In this document: in pieces, positions 37,235 to 46,748 of the stretch
How positions within the stretch are numbered: position 1 is the first letter of the stretch
Layout: every line of letters starts with the position of its first letter
Source: Bacteroidota bacterium
GTDB taxonomy: Bacteria > Bacteroidota > Bacteroidia > AKYH767-A > OLB10
NCBI GenBank assembly: GCA_016717725.1
Contig: JADKFA010000010.1
Location: forward strand, 110,162-174,161
Direction: 5' to 3'
DNA: 64,000 nt
Translations under genes and position numbers: made by a program
Notes under the pieces: model-generated
What the model was told of the DNA's origin: nothing
Database searches by the model: none
What the model saw: only the letters and a program-made list of their open reading frames with translations

Positions 37235-38120
37235 ATGGTTCAAAGTGAAATAGGCATCAATCTGAAAAATCAGGTGACCGATGAAAGCTATTCTCAAGGC
37301 ATGGTGAAAAATGCTTTGTTGTTGATGGTAGCAGAAAAAGGTCGATTTTTTTATGGCGTGATTGATCAAGATCGACAGAAGGCAGTGCTGATGAGAGATT
37401 ATCAAATGGTGAATGATCAAGATGCAGAAGAAGATTATACGCCTGGATTTTTCAATCGTATTTTGGAGGAAGATGAAATTTTGCAGGAGTTGAATCCCGA
37501 TAAAATTGTGTTGTCAGTATACTCACAGCAACAAAGCCTGGTGCCTACCCACTCTTCTCCAAAATCATCTCAAAGAAATTCTCGGACTCACGAGCATCAT
37601 CCATGATGGACAAGATGTTTATGATGATTCGATATCGTCGGCGAATGCGCATAGCATTTATGGCGTACCTGCTGCTTTGTTAGAGGAGACTGGAAATCGT
37701 TTTAAAAATGCATCGATCTTTCATGCAGGAAGTGCTTTTATTGAAAGTCAAATTCGATTGAATAAGTTAGAGTCGGAAGCCACCGTTTCTGTATTAATTC
37801 GCAATCAGTATTTCGATGTGGTGATTACACAAGGAAGCGATTTGAAATTGTACAATAGCTATCGTTATCATTCGAGTGAAGACATCATGTATTATCTGCT
37901 TTTCACTATGGAGCAATTACAACTCAACCCCGATCAAATCGCGGTGCGTTGTTATGGCGAGATCGAAAAAATATCAAGTCATTGGATGCTTGCTCGTAAA
38001 TACATTCGAAACATTTCTATGGGTGAAAGACCAGATGGCATTATCTATAGTTATGGATTCGAAAAATATTCTCCCCATCAGTATTATCCATTATTTATAC
38101 AGACATTGTGCGTATCATAA
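37235..38120 (+). CDS. DUF3822 family protein, frameshifted
   Basis: About 295 residues when corrected. It looks like the actin-fold-like DUF3822 family that in Bacteroidota precedes rsmD and coaD. The frame 37235-37606 (EIGINLKNQVTDESYSQGM, then LNPDKIVLSVYSQQQSLVP) breaks near 37550. 37588-38120 continues with NAHSIYGVPAALLEE, FDVVITQGSDLKLYNSYRY and GEIEKISSHWMLARKYIRN. Its end overlaps the rsmD start by 13 bases, consistent with an operon. A -7 element TATTTTTG at 37223-37230 lies just 4 bases before the ATG. The function is unknown; context suggests it is linked to the RsmD/CoaD genes. Confidence 0.82.
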
Positions 38121-38683
38121 GCGGAACCCATCGTGGTAAACAATTAAACGTACCAAAAGATTTAGTGGTGCGCCCTACTACCGATTATGCGAAATCGGGA
38201 TTATTCAACATACTAGCACATCGTTTCCAACTAAAAAAATTGGCGGTGGTTGATTTATTTGCGGGTACTGGAAGTTTGAGCTACGAATTCATTTCGCGGG
38301 GCTGCACCAACGTTATAGCCATCGACAAGGATCCTGCTTGTATTCGCTTCATCAAACAAAGCTTTGAACAACTCGATCCCAGCAGAAGTGCTAAAGCCAT
38401 TCAAAGCGATGCATTGAAATGGTTACGAAATCAACCGGGTAAATTCGACATCATCCTAGCCGATGCTCCCTTTGAAGAAACGCCAGCCGAAGAATTAAGC
38501 AGTATTGTTTTTAACGGTGAACTCCTAAACAAAGACGGTGTGCTCATCATTGAACATGCCAGCAAAAACAGTTTAGCGGCCATTGAAGGGTATGTAGACA
38601 CTCGAAAATACGGCAATGTTAGCTTTTCATTCTTTCAACCTTCAAAGGCAACTTCACCCTTAGAATCCATCTCCACCGCATAA
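38108..38683 (+). CDS. rsmD: 16S rRNA (guanine(966)-N(2))-methyltransferase RsmD
   Basis: A 191-residue SAM-dependent methyltransferase that methylates G966 of 16S rRNA. It starts at a GTG (MRIISGTHRGKQLNVP), the normal RsmD beginning. Motif I is VVDLFAGTGSLSYEFISRG near residue 50. The acidic turn is AIDKDPACIRFIK near 76. The catalytic motif IV reads ILADAPF (near 117), whereas the family usually has DPPY/DPPF. coaD follows after 11 bases, as is typical in Bacteroidota. The assignment is secure from motifs and neighbours. Confidence 0.92.
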   Translation: MRIISGTHRGKQLNVPKDLVVRPTTDYAKSGLFNILAHRFQLKKLAVVDLFAGTGSLSYEFISRGCTNVIAIDKDPACIRFIKQSFEQLDPSRSAKAIQSDALKWLRNQPGKFDIILADAPFEETPAEELSSIVFNGELLNKDGVLIIEHASKNSLAAIEGYVDTRKYGNVSFSFFQPSKATSPLESISTA

Positions 38684-38694
38684 AAATAAAAACT

Positions 38695-39201
38695 ATGTCA
38701 AAAATCGCACTCTTCCCGGGAAGTTTTGATCCCATCACCATTGGACATGTTGATGTGATAACACGCTCCTTAAATTTATTTGACAAAGTAATTATTGGTG
38801 TAGGTGAAAATACCTCTAAAAAATACATGTTTCCACTGTCCGACAGGGTGCAATGGATTAAAGATAGTTTTACAGAATACGATCAAGTGGAAGTTTTATC
38901 GTACAGTGGTTTGACCATTGATTTTTGCAAAAGGATTCAAGCTCGGTTTATATTAAGAGGGTTACGCACTTCTGCCGATTTCGAATTTGAGAGAGCCATC
39001 GCACAGATGAATCATTACTTAGATAACGGTATTGAAACGACGTTCATGTTAGCATCGCCACAATATTCACCAGTATCGTCAACAATCATACGCGACATCA
39101 TTCGCAACGGCGGCAATGCAACGCCTTTCGTTGGTGAAGGAGTTAAATTAACCCCAAAAAGTCGCTCTTTGGCTCAGCGACAAATGATTTTGAAGCAATA
39201 A
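38695..39201 (+). CDS. coaD: Pantetheine-phosphate adenylyltransferase (CoaD)
   Basis: A 168-residue cytoplasmic nucleotidyltransferase for the penultimate step of coenzyme A synthesis. It has the T/HxGH-type motif GSFDPITIGHVDVITR near residue 9, LRGLRTSADFEFERAIAQMN near 86, and PQYSPVSSTIIRDI near 121, with the SST signature. Full-length with all motifs. Its last codons and stop lie inside the left arm of a repeat element (39185-39247). Confidence 0.95.
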   Translation: MSKIALFPGSFDPITIGHVDVITRSLNLFDKVIIGVGENTSKKYMFPLSDRVQWIKDSFTEYDQVEVLSYSGLTIDFCKRIQARFILRGLRTSADFEFERAIAQMNHYLDNGIETTFMLASPQYSPVSSTIIRDIIRNGGNATPFVGEGVKLTPKSRSLAQRQMILKQ

Positions 39202-39247
39202 TTCAAATAATGTAGTTAAAACGAAAGTAAAAATTGCTTCAAAATCA
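39185..39247. repeat. MITE-like repeat copy 1 (15-bp perfect inverted repeats)
   Basis: Perfect arms TGATTTTGAAGCAAT (39185-39199) and its complement (39233-39247) enclose 33 bases containing AACGAAAGTAA. A second copy lies at 44111-44175. Similarity extends past the right arm (TGTCAGGGTTAATCCC in both). The left arm supplies the last codons and stop of coaD. Confidence 0.85.
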
Positions 39248-39285
39248 TGTCAGGGTTAATCCCAAGCGTCGGGATTAAAATAAGC

Positions 39286-40140
39286 TTACTTCTGTTTTTC
39301 GAGTGCTACAAAATGCTGCATCAAATCATCGATGGGTTGCTTAATAATTTTCCCAATTGTGAATCCTAATTCCGTAGCAACTTGATGCAATTCGTCAGAA
39401 AAAATAAAAGCTACTGATCCCACAAAATGCACTTTTTCGGTTTTGTAAGAGGGGAAATCACATACATACAAATTACAAAAGTCGCGCATGCCTTGCAATA
39501 TCATTTCTTTGATGTAAGGATGTTCTTGATGCTTCGTTAAAAAACGCGAGAAAGAAGCCAGCCATACATTGGGGTTCGGTTCCTTGTATACCTTATCAAT
39601 AATTTCATTCTTGGTCAGATGGTAAGTCTCTTTAAAATCTTGTTGCAAATCGGAAGGTAGTCGTTCATACAAAAAGTAGGTCAATAATTTTTTTCCGAAA
39701 TACGATCCACTTCCTTCGTCGCCTAAAATATAACCCAAACCATAATTTCTTTCGTGCACTTCTGCCCCATCAAAATAGCAAGAATTACTTCCTGTTCCGA
39801 TGATGCATGCGATACCTTTCATGTTTCCGCAAGTTGCTAAAGCGCAGGCAAGCAAATCGTGTTCAACCAATACATCTGCCTTCGTAAAAAAGTTTCGAAG
39901 TCCCGAGGCAATAATTTCATTTCGATCATCGCTAGAGCAACCTGCTCCAAAAAATTTTACATTCGTTACTTTTTCACGAATATTCTTCATCTCCTCCGAC
40001 TTCATCAAGGACTCCATCACAAATTCGCTTGAATGAAAAAATGGATTGAATCCCATGGTGTGAATGGGACCGGTAATTTTTTCACCATCAAATAGTAGCC
40101 AATCTGCTTTTGTAGAACCTGAATCTGCGACGAGGAGCAT
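39286..40140 (-). CDS. BadF/BadG/BcrA/BcrD-type ATPase, N-acetylglucosamine-kinase-like
   Basis: A 284-residue actin-fold kinase. The phosphate-1 loop is VADSGSTKADWLLFDG (residues 3-18). The GxGS stretch IIGTGSNSCYFDG is near 113. GLGYILGDEGSGSYFGKKLL near 133 is the signature of the BadF/NagK family. Bacteroidota members are usually annotated as N-acetylglucosamine kinases, which phosphorylate GlcNAc recovered from peptidoglycan or chitin. The exact sugar cannot be fixed from sequence. It converges with coaD. Confidence 0.82.
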   Translation of the reverse strand: MLLVADSGSTKADWLLFDGEKITGPIHTMGFNPFFHSSEFVMESLMKSEEMKNIREKVTNVKFFGAGCSSDDRNEIIASGLRNFFTKADVLVEHDLLACALATCGNMKGIACIIGTGSNSCYFDGAEVHERNYGLGYILGDEGSGSYFGKKLLTYFLYERLPSDLQQDFKETYHLTKNEIIDKVYKEPNPNVWLASFSRFLTKHQEHPYIKEMILQGMRDFCNLYVCDFPSYKTEKVHFVGSVAFIFSDELHQVATELGFTIGKIIKQPIDDLMQHFVALEKQK

Positions 40141-40243
40141 GTTTTTTTTTCTTTAATAATATTTATACAAACATTCAATTTGTCAGCTTTGTATAGACTT
40201 TTGATTTTGGAATTTAGACTTTGGATTTTCCATTAACAAGTTA

Positions 40244-40285
40244 ATCTAACATCTAACATCTAACATCTAACATCCAACATCCAAC
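40244..40285. repeat. Heptanucleotide tandem repeat (ATCTAAC/ATCCAAC)6
   Basis: Four ATCTAAC and two ATCCAAC units abut the stop codon of the coiled-coil gene. It lies outside coding sequence. Confidence 0.85.
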
Positions 40286-42374
40286 TACTTATTCAACGCT
40301 TTCTTATGCGCTTCTATCTGCATAAAAAACGTATTCTCCGTCATGCTTTGCCCATTCTTAAAATAAAACGATCCACCATAGCTATACAACACCTTAATAT
40401 ACGTTGCTTTTTCAGCATTCGACTTCACAATGGTACGGAACACAGTTCTATTCGTTTCTACAATGGTATCTTGAGTAATTCCTTCTACAACAAATTCCTT
40501 ATCAAAATCGATTTTGTAGTCGTTGATGTCTTTTACTCCTTTCTTCGGATCTGCTTTTCCTGCAGCTGCCAATGCTTTCTTCTGAGCTTCTATATCGTCG
40601 TTGCGTTTCTTAGCGGCTTCTTCCCCTTGCTTCTTTTTCATTTCAGCTGCTAAACGTATCGCTTCTTCCTCTTGTTCTTTCTGCGCTTTTGCTAAAGAAT
40701 CTTTCTCTAATTTTATTTTTTCCTGACGCGCTAACTCTAACTGATACGCTTTCTCTTTTGCTTCAGCGATACTGTCTTGTTTAAATTTCGATCTAACTTG
40801 AGCCAAAGAATCTTGCACCGCACGTTCACGAGCAATCTTTGCTAACTCTTCTTGACGAGCTTTATCTTGTGCTTCTGCAATTGCTTTTTGACGAGCGGCT
40901 TCTGCTGCGGCCAATTCAGCAGCTTTTTCTGCTTTCTCTTTTGCTATACGAGCTGCTTCTTCTGCCTTAGCTTTCTCTTGAGCTTTTGCTAATGAGTCGG
41001 CCGTTGCTTTTTCTTGAGCTTTACGTTCAATTTCTGCGAGACGAGCTTGCTCGGCAGCTTTCGCTAGACTATCTTTTTCTGCTTTTGCAGCAGCTTCAGA
41101 CTCTAATCGTTCACGTTCTTTCGCTGCCTTCAGTTCTTCTTGTTTCTGTTTTTCTTCAGCTTGAGCTATTGAATCTTGCTCCGCTTTCAATCGAGCTTTC
41201 TCCGCCAATTCAGCTGCGGCACGCTCCTTTTCTACTTTCGCTAAACTATCTTGCTTCACTTTTTCTGCTGCGGCCAATTCCAAAGCAGCAATTCGTGCTT
41301 TTTCTTTTTCTACATTAAGTGAATCAGAAACTTCTTTCTCGCGTGCTTTACGAGCAGCTTCGGCAATCTTTGCTTCTTCACGAGCTTTGTTGAGCGAATC
41401 TTGTTCGGCTTTACTGCGAGCCAGTGCTTCTTGTTTTTCTTTTCTTTTGCTAATAAGATGGAATCTTGTTTAGCTTTTTCTTCGATGCGAGCTAATGAAT
41501 CTTTCTCTGCTTGCAATCGGGCTTTCTCCGCTGCTTCTGCTTGGAGTCGGATTTTTTCAACAGCTACTAAACTATCTTGTGTTGCTTTTTCTTTTGCTGC
41601 AATTAAAGCTGCTACTGCTGATTGTCTTGCCGTTTCTTTCGCAATCGAATCTGTTTTCTCTCTTTCGATGGCGGCTAACTTTGCTTCTTCAATTTTTTGT
41701 TGCTCTCTTACTTTATCTAATGAATCGCGACGAGCTTTTTCAGCGGCGAGTTCTTCTTTTTTCGCTTGAGCGATTGAATCTTGACGTGCTTTTTCTTCTG
41801 CTTTAGCACGCAATGCTTCTTGTTTAATCACTTCCTGAGCCATCTTCTGCTTCACCACATCCATCTCCACTTTTCTCGACTTCGAATATTCAGGATCGTA
41901 ATCAAAATCTTCATACGCTTCACTATATCCCAATTTTGTAACGGGTGGTGCTGCTTCTTTAGGTTGTTCTACGCCTTCGGGTGCTTTGAACAAATCAATC
42001 TTAAACTTAAAACTGAAAATTTGATTTTCATAACTCTCTGGAACTTTTGTGTCCACCAAAACGGATTTGGTAATGGTACCATTCTTTGAAAATACAATGG
42101 TATATAAATGCCCAAGATCCAGGTTAAAAATAAATTTACCACCGGCAGAGGACAGCAAGTTGTCGGAATTCTCCGAACCTTTCATCACTTTAATTTCAGC
42201 ACCTTCTAACCCTTTACCATCTTGTTGCACATTTCCGAGCAATTCCAGATAACCAGGTCGTTGAGCATATGTAGTATTTACAAAAAGTAGGGTGATAAGG
42301 GCAATTGTCCATATTCGGACATACTTTAGGGATTTATTCAATGTAATTTGTTTTAGCTTGGAAATATTCATCAT
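40285..42374 (-). CDS. Secreted protein with very long Ala/Glu/Lys-rich coiled coil, frameshifted
   Basis: About 696 residues when corrected. The N-terminus has a signal-type helix (WTIALITLLFVNTTYAQ), then a carboxypeptidase-regulatory-like beta domain (LELLGNVQQDGKGLEGAEIK). About 430 residues follow of EKARQDSLAKA-type heptads with a recurring QDSIA/KDSLA word. The C-terminus is a compact domain (DYKIDFDKEFVVEGITQDTI, YIKVLYSYGGSFYFKNG). A shift near 41440 separates 41310-42374 from the downstream frame (40285-41283, which extends upstream of its first ATG). No membrane anchor is visible in the coil. The architecture resembles TolA-like or cell-envelope spacer proteins; function unknown. 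Confidence 0.7.
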
Positions 42375-42395
42375 GTTTAAACGAAAGTATACAAT

Positions 42396-43268
42396 TTATG
42401 TTGCTAATGGCTCTTGAAATATAACAGAAGCCATCAGGAGTGCGTGAGCGAATTGGGAAGGATCGATTGAACTCTTCACATTCCTTTCATTTAGGAATTG
42501 ATAGAGGTTCTCAGAAGCAAGATTTCCTACTAATACATCTTCAGCCATGGGACATCCTCCATACCCTTTCAAGGCAGAGTCGAAACGACGACAACCGCTT
42601 TCCCAAGCAGCTGTTACCTTCGACTTCCAATTATCGGGACTGGCATGTAGATGCGCTCCAATCTTTACATGGGGTAACGATGGGATAACGGCATCAAATA
42701 TTTTTTTCACATCAGAAGCTTGAGCGAGTCCAACCGTATCAGACATAGCAATGGTTTTAATTCCTAAAGAAGCAATTTGCTTGGTCCATTTCACAGCAAT
42801 CTCTTCATTCCATTCATCACCATAAGGATTTCCAAAAGCCATGCTCATGTAAACCACCAATTCTTTATGGTGTCGCAAGCATAAATTCTGAATCATCTCT
42901 ACCGATTGCAAGGATTCCTCCATGCTACTATTCGTATTTCTTTGTTGGAAAGTTTCGGAGATGGAGAATGGAAATCCGAGATAGGAAATCTCATCAAACT
43001 CACATGCATCCTCTGCTCCTCTTACATTCGCTACAATGGCTAATAATTTAGTTTGATCATTCAATTCCAATTGACTTAATACTTCGGCGGTATCGCGCAA
43101 TTGTGGAATCGCTTTAGGAGAAACGAAACTTCCAAAATCAATTACATCGTATCCCACTCCTAAAAGAGTATTGATATATGCAATTTTTTGAGCAGTAGGA
43201 ATAAACCACGAAAGGCCTTGCATGGCATCGCGTGGACATTCAATCCATTCTACTCTTTCGTTTCCCAT
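42396..43268 (-). CDS. Hydroxymethylglutaryl-CoA lyase
   Basis: A 290-residue TIM-barrel lyase of the HMGL family, cleaving HMG-CoA to acetoacetate and acetyl-CoA in leucine degradation or ketone metabolism. Motifs: VEWIECPRDAMQGLSWFIPT at the start (catalytic Arg), FGSFVSPKAIPQLRD near residue 46, VYMSMAFGNPYGDEW near 139, AMSDTVGLA near 174, IGAHLHASP near 202 (metal-binding His), and the catalytic-cysteine loop KGYGGCPMAEDVLVGN near 233. All are intact. It lies 53 bases after the DUF4920 gene. Confidence 0.93.
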   Translation of the reverse strand: MGNERVEWIECPRDAMQGLSWFIPTAQKIAYINTLLGVGYDVIDFGSFVSPKAIPQLRDTAEVLSQLELNDQTKLLAIVANVRGAEDACEFDEISYLGFPFSISETFQQRNTNSSMEESLQSVEMIQNLCLRHHKELVVYMSMAFGNPYGDEWNEEIAVKWTKQIASLGIKTIAMSDTVGLAQASDVKKIFDAVIPSLPHVKIGAHLHASPDNWKSKVTAAWESGCRRFDSALKGYGGCPMAEDVLVGNLASENLYQFLNERNVKSSIDPSQFAHALLMASVIFQEPLAT

Positions 43269-43321
43269 TATTCAACAGAGAACCCATCTCCTTCGAGACG
43301 GGTTCCTTAGTTTTAATTATT

Positions 43322-43816
43322 TTACTTGATGATAACACCATCTGCCTCAAACGACAATGCGTACTCAGGCTCCGTAATTTTTTCAATTTCTTCTTTCGAT
43401 TTACCATCGTCTTTAGCATAATGACGAAGATCTTCCACCGATGTAGTATCAACAAAAGCACGACCCATCATTACAGCTGATTTACCTGCACAATCCTTAG
43501 GTACAAAAAATCCATAATCCTTAAAACTCACTCGCATGGTAGAACCATCATTCTTCTCAATAGCCATCCAACAACCCTTTGTTTGACAAGCAGCATTAAT
43601 TTTTCCTTCTACTTTTACATTCTCCACTGAGGTAGCTCCTGCATTAATCATGGCTACAAGAGAATCCATTGGAATAGCACCAGCCTCATCGATGTCAGCG
43701 CCAAACTTTGCAGCAATCACCGTAGAATCAATCTCTGATTTACTTTTCTTCATTCGATTTTGATCCGCAAGAAGATAAGGCGAAGATGATCCATCCAAAC
43801 AATACTAATTTTTCAT
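43322..43816 (-). CDS. DUF4920 lipoprotein, frameshifted at the N-terminus
   Basis: The main frame encodes the DUF4920 domain: VEGKINAACQTKGCWMAIEK near residue 62 and RVSFKDYGFFVPKDCAGKSA near 90. Upstream, from an ATG at 43816, another frame gives LVLFGWIIFALSSCGSKSNE, a lipoprotein signal with lipobox LSSC. One A is missing in the run after ATG, and a second shift near 43750 joins it to the body. About 160 residues when corrected. Such proteins are periplasmic or outer-membrane lipoproteins of unknown role; the conserved Cys pair suggests metal or redox binding. A -7 element is at 43840-43847. Confidence 0.78.
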
Positions 43817-43839
43817 TTTTCTGATTTTATTAACTGGTA

Positions 43840-43847
43840 CAAAAGTA
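43840..43847 (-). promoter_or_regulatory. Putative -7 element for the DUF4920 lipoprotein gene
   Basis: Read on the minus strand this is TACTTTTG, matching TAnnTTTG, 23 bases upstream of the inferred ATG at 43816. No clear -33 TTG. Confidence 0.4.
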
Positions 43848-43869
43848 AAAATTGAAGACCGATTTTAGG

Positions 43870-44755
43870 GTAAATCAATCAATCATTTACCAACATCCGA
43901 TATTTGTTCAATGTATTGTAAATCAGTAATTTGTAAAATAGAAAAGTAGATTTCAATAAAAACCAAAGTCTAAGGAAATAAATTTGATAAAAAAGCATGC
44001 TGTCTGGGGTTCAAATGTAGTTAGAGTTATAAGAAATCTCTTGTGCCCTCGTATGTTTGTTTTTTAACCCAAAAAAGTCATTAGACTTTTTTGCCCTATG
44101 GGCTGACGATTGATTTTGAAGCAATAACATAGTTCATATAGTTATTAAACGAAAGTAAGAATTGCTTCAAAATCAATGTCAGGGTTAATCCCGACAATTC
44201 ATTGATTGATCAATGAATTCGTCGCCCTTCGGGCACAATTGTCATTTCTAATGACAATTGTGGATTTAATAAAATCTAGTCGCGAGGCTTCGCAATAACA
44301 GCAAACAAGAAGTAAGAAACTTGATTGCTGAAAATTTGAACCTGCTTGCTTCAGGCAAGAATGGATAAAAAGGATAAATCGGATTGGCGCAGATTTATTC
44401 AGAACAAAATAAAAGATTTCTTGCTCACAAGTGACATCAAGTTTCCTTAAGTGTCCTTTAGTGCTCTCTCGCATGTTTGTCTCGCGTTTTCGCGATTAGA
44501 TTATAGTTTAATCAATGAATGCTTATTTCTCAACATGAAAACAGATTATTACCACATTAAAGTTTTAGCCTCTCCCCCTACCCCTCTCCATAGGCGAGGG
44601 GCTATAATAAATCAAATTCCTCAAGTGTTCTCTAGTGCTCTCTTGTGCCCTCTAGTGTTTAATAAAGTCAATTCGAAACTAAATTTTTATTTTGCTAAGA
44701 TAATACTTGAAGCATAAAGCTTACAGCTTGTTTTAATTTGGAACTAAAATTTACT
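43870..44755. other. Long gene-free region with hairpins and repeats
   Basis: About 890 bases without a credible gene. It holds a terminator-like hairpin AAAAAAGTC-ATTA-GACTTTTTT at 44071-44092, the second repeat element copy at 44111-44175, and three perfect hairpins in a row at 44198-44217, 44224-44234 and 44236-44260. Further on come degenerate 'ctagtgctctcttgtgccctc' words (44040 and 44455-44660) and a 'cccctacccctctcc' / 'gaggggctat' repeat near 44574-44603. The only sizeable open frame here (44199-44474, minus) runs through these repeats and looks spurious. Confidence 0.6.
44111..44175. repeat. MITE-like repeat copy 2 (15-bp perfect inverted repeats)
   Basis: Arms TGATTTTGAAGCAAT (44111-44125) and its complement (44161-44175) around 35 bases. 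Same arms and internal AACGAAAGTAA as the copy at 39185-39247, and the same TGTCAGGGTTAATCCC extension on the right. Confidence 0.85.
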
Positions 44756-45776
44756 TCAATTAAAAAGGTTATTCCTCACAAAAGAATCATCACTCAACGT
44801 ATTTAAAAAATTGAGCAGATCTGTTTTTTCTTGTGTAGATAAATTTAACGGATGCACCAATGTACTTTTATTTACATGAGGTTGTCCGCCGCTGTTATAG
44901 TGATCAATGACCTGTTGTAATGATGTAAAACTTCCATCGTGCATGTATGGCGCTGTAAGTGCAACATTTCGTAAAGAAGGAACTTTAAATTTTGCTCTGT
45001 CTTGTGGTAATTGAGTTACTCTCATTCTGCCGCTATCTGCATAATTTAGATACAAGCCATTATTTTCAAAAGTGTAATTTGTAAAATTAAATCCACTGTG
45101 ACAGGATCTGCAATTTGTTTGTGAGCTATTGAAAAGTTGGTACCCCGTAATTCACTTGTCGTAAGGAAAACTGTGTATTGTCGTTTTCATATTTATCAAA
45201 ACGGCTGTTGCCACTGATTAAACTTCGTTCAAAAGTAGATATCGCACGTGTAATAACAAATGCATCCAGATCTCTTCCATATGCCAACTGCGCTTGCTGA
45301 TTATAACTATTGTTCTGTTTCAGTTTGTCGATGACATCGAGCATGTTTGTGTTAAATTCATTATGCTCTTGGATGGGTACTAATACTTGCATTTCCAAGG
45401 TAGGAACGCCGCCAGCACGGGTGAAATAAGGATGATATCCTATATTCGTTAAAGAGGGCGCGTTGCTGCTTCCAAGGGCATTGTTATCGCCTAGACTTAA
45501 CGCAACGTTATCACTAAATGCAAATTCTTGTTTATGGCAAGAGGCACAACTTAATGTATTGTTTTTTGAGAGTTGTTTTTCATAAAATAGCTCTTTCCCT
45601 AATTCCCAACGTGTCATCGTAAAATTGTTGTCGGCTGGAAAGTCCATCGATGGAAAACCGGGCGGAATAATAAGTACTGCTCCTACTCCATCGTTAGAGT
45701 TATCCTTTTCACATCCGCTAATAAAAACACAAGAAAATAAAAAGAGCAATACTATTTTAACCGATCGTCTTTTCAC
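44756..45776 (-). CDS. MbnH/MauG-type di-haem cytochrome c peroxidase lipoprotein, frameshifted
   Basis: About 340 residues when corrected. 45126-45776 encodes a lipoprotein signal (LLFLFSCVFISGC), FPADNNFTMTRWELGKELFY and the first haem site CASCH. 44756-45055 encodes the end with KVPSLRNVALTAPYMHDGSF. The second haem site CRSCH lies between them, around 45100, in a shifted frame (TNCRSCHSGFNFTNYTFENN). This is the bacterial cytochrome c peroxidase/MauG family. The neighbouring MbnP-like gene, whose stop is 3 bases upstream of this start, points to the MbnH branch, which in known systems oxidises a tryptophan on MbnP. Periplasmic or outer-membrane location is likely. Confidence 0.82.
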
Positions 45777-45778
45777 TT

Positions 45779-46748
45779 TTATTGAATGGTTATTCTTCGA
45801 TTTGAAAGGTTGGAATTACCACTGTAAAACTGCAGTATATATACTCCCTTCGCCAGATCTCCAACATGAATTTCATTGCGGATATTTAATCCATTTTCAA
45901 GAACCGTGTTTCCTAATAAGTCAACGATCATTAATCGGTCGGCAGTGGAATTATTATCGTTGAAGTTAATGTAAAGTTTCTCTGATGTTGGGTTTGGGAA
46001 AATAGAAACATTTAATTCTTCAGTGGAATTATTTGATAAACCAGTGGCAGCAGAACTTGGGCTAAACACAAAATCTCTTAAATTTTGCAACACGGTTAAG
46101 TCAGTCGCATTTGCACCATGATCAATAGGTCCTGAAGCGACATTTATATTTTTCACTGCTTGGATATAATCTGCGTTCAGGTTAATAAAAATATTATTTC
46201 CACCCGTATTTATTCCAGAAGCCATTTGTGTTTGCTGAAAATAATTTGCATTTCCTAAACTATGCATTTGGAAAATTGTAGTGAGGTTAGCTCCTGCCAA
46301 ACCTTCAAGTGTTGAAAAGAAATAACCTGAAGCCCATCCCCAATGCATGGATGGCGATTGAAAATACAGTGGACTTCCAGGAGCCTGCAGGGATGGATCG
46401 GAATTATTCAGAGATCCATCCACGCCAATGGAAAATTTGATTCCTTCCACATTAGTTACATTGAAAGTCCCTAAATTCTCTACATTATTTGCGTCTGCAT
46501 GCGCTAAAATATATTTGCTTGGAACGGGAATTTCCTTGACCACCATCATGGATGATGATAATACTGGAAATGTAATAATCCATACGGGTAATTTTAAAAT
46601 CCTGCAGCAGGTTATTTTGAGCTACCTGATTAAATGCAAACGGCGTATTTCCCAACTTGTTCGTAATGGTTAAAAATACATTTTGCTGTGCTTTTGTAGT
46701 TGAAATAACGAATAGCAAAGCAAAAGACAGGAGTAGTGATTTTAGCAT
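45779..46748 (-). CDS. MbnP-like protein with T9SS sorting domain, frameshifted
   Basis: About 322 residues when corrected. Start at 46748 gives signal peptide MLKSLLLSFALLFVISTTKA. Then follow the MbnP N-terminal strands (VFLTITNKLGNTPF, ITRMDYYISSI). A one-base shift near 46540 leads to 45779-46549 with SPSMHWGWASGYFFSTLEG, the hallmark MbnP segment carrying the conserved Trp and His. The last 75 residues are a T9SS sorting domain (SIFPNPTSEKLYINF, LAKGVYILQFYSG). MbnP proteins bind copper, partly through a kynurenine made by MbnH. The two genes are adjacent and co-oriented, as in known pairs. The T9SS tail implies surface display of the partner protein. Confidence 0.78.

Noticed and set aside
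44071..44092. Strong intrinsic terminator
   Set aside because: The hairpin is perfect but mostly A-T with 3 G-C type pairs, and no gene ends close to it on either strand.
44199..44474. Open frame of about 91 codons on the minus strand
   Set aside because: It runs through hairpins and dispersed repeats, has no recognisable domain and no upstream promoter.
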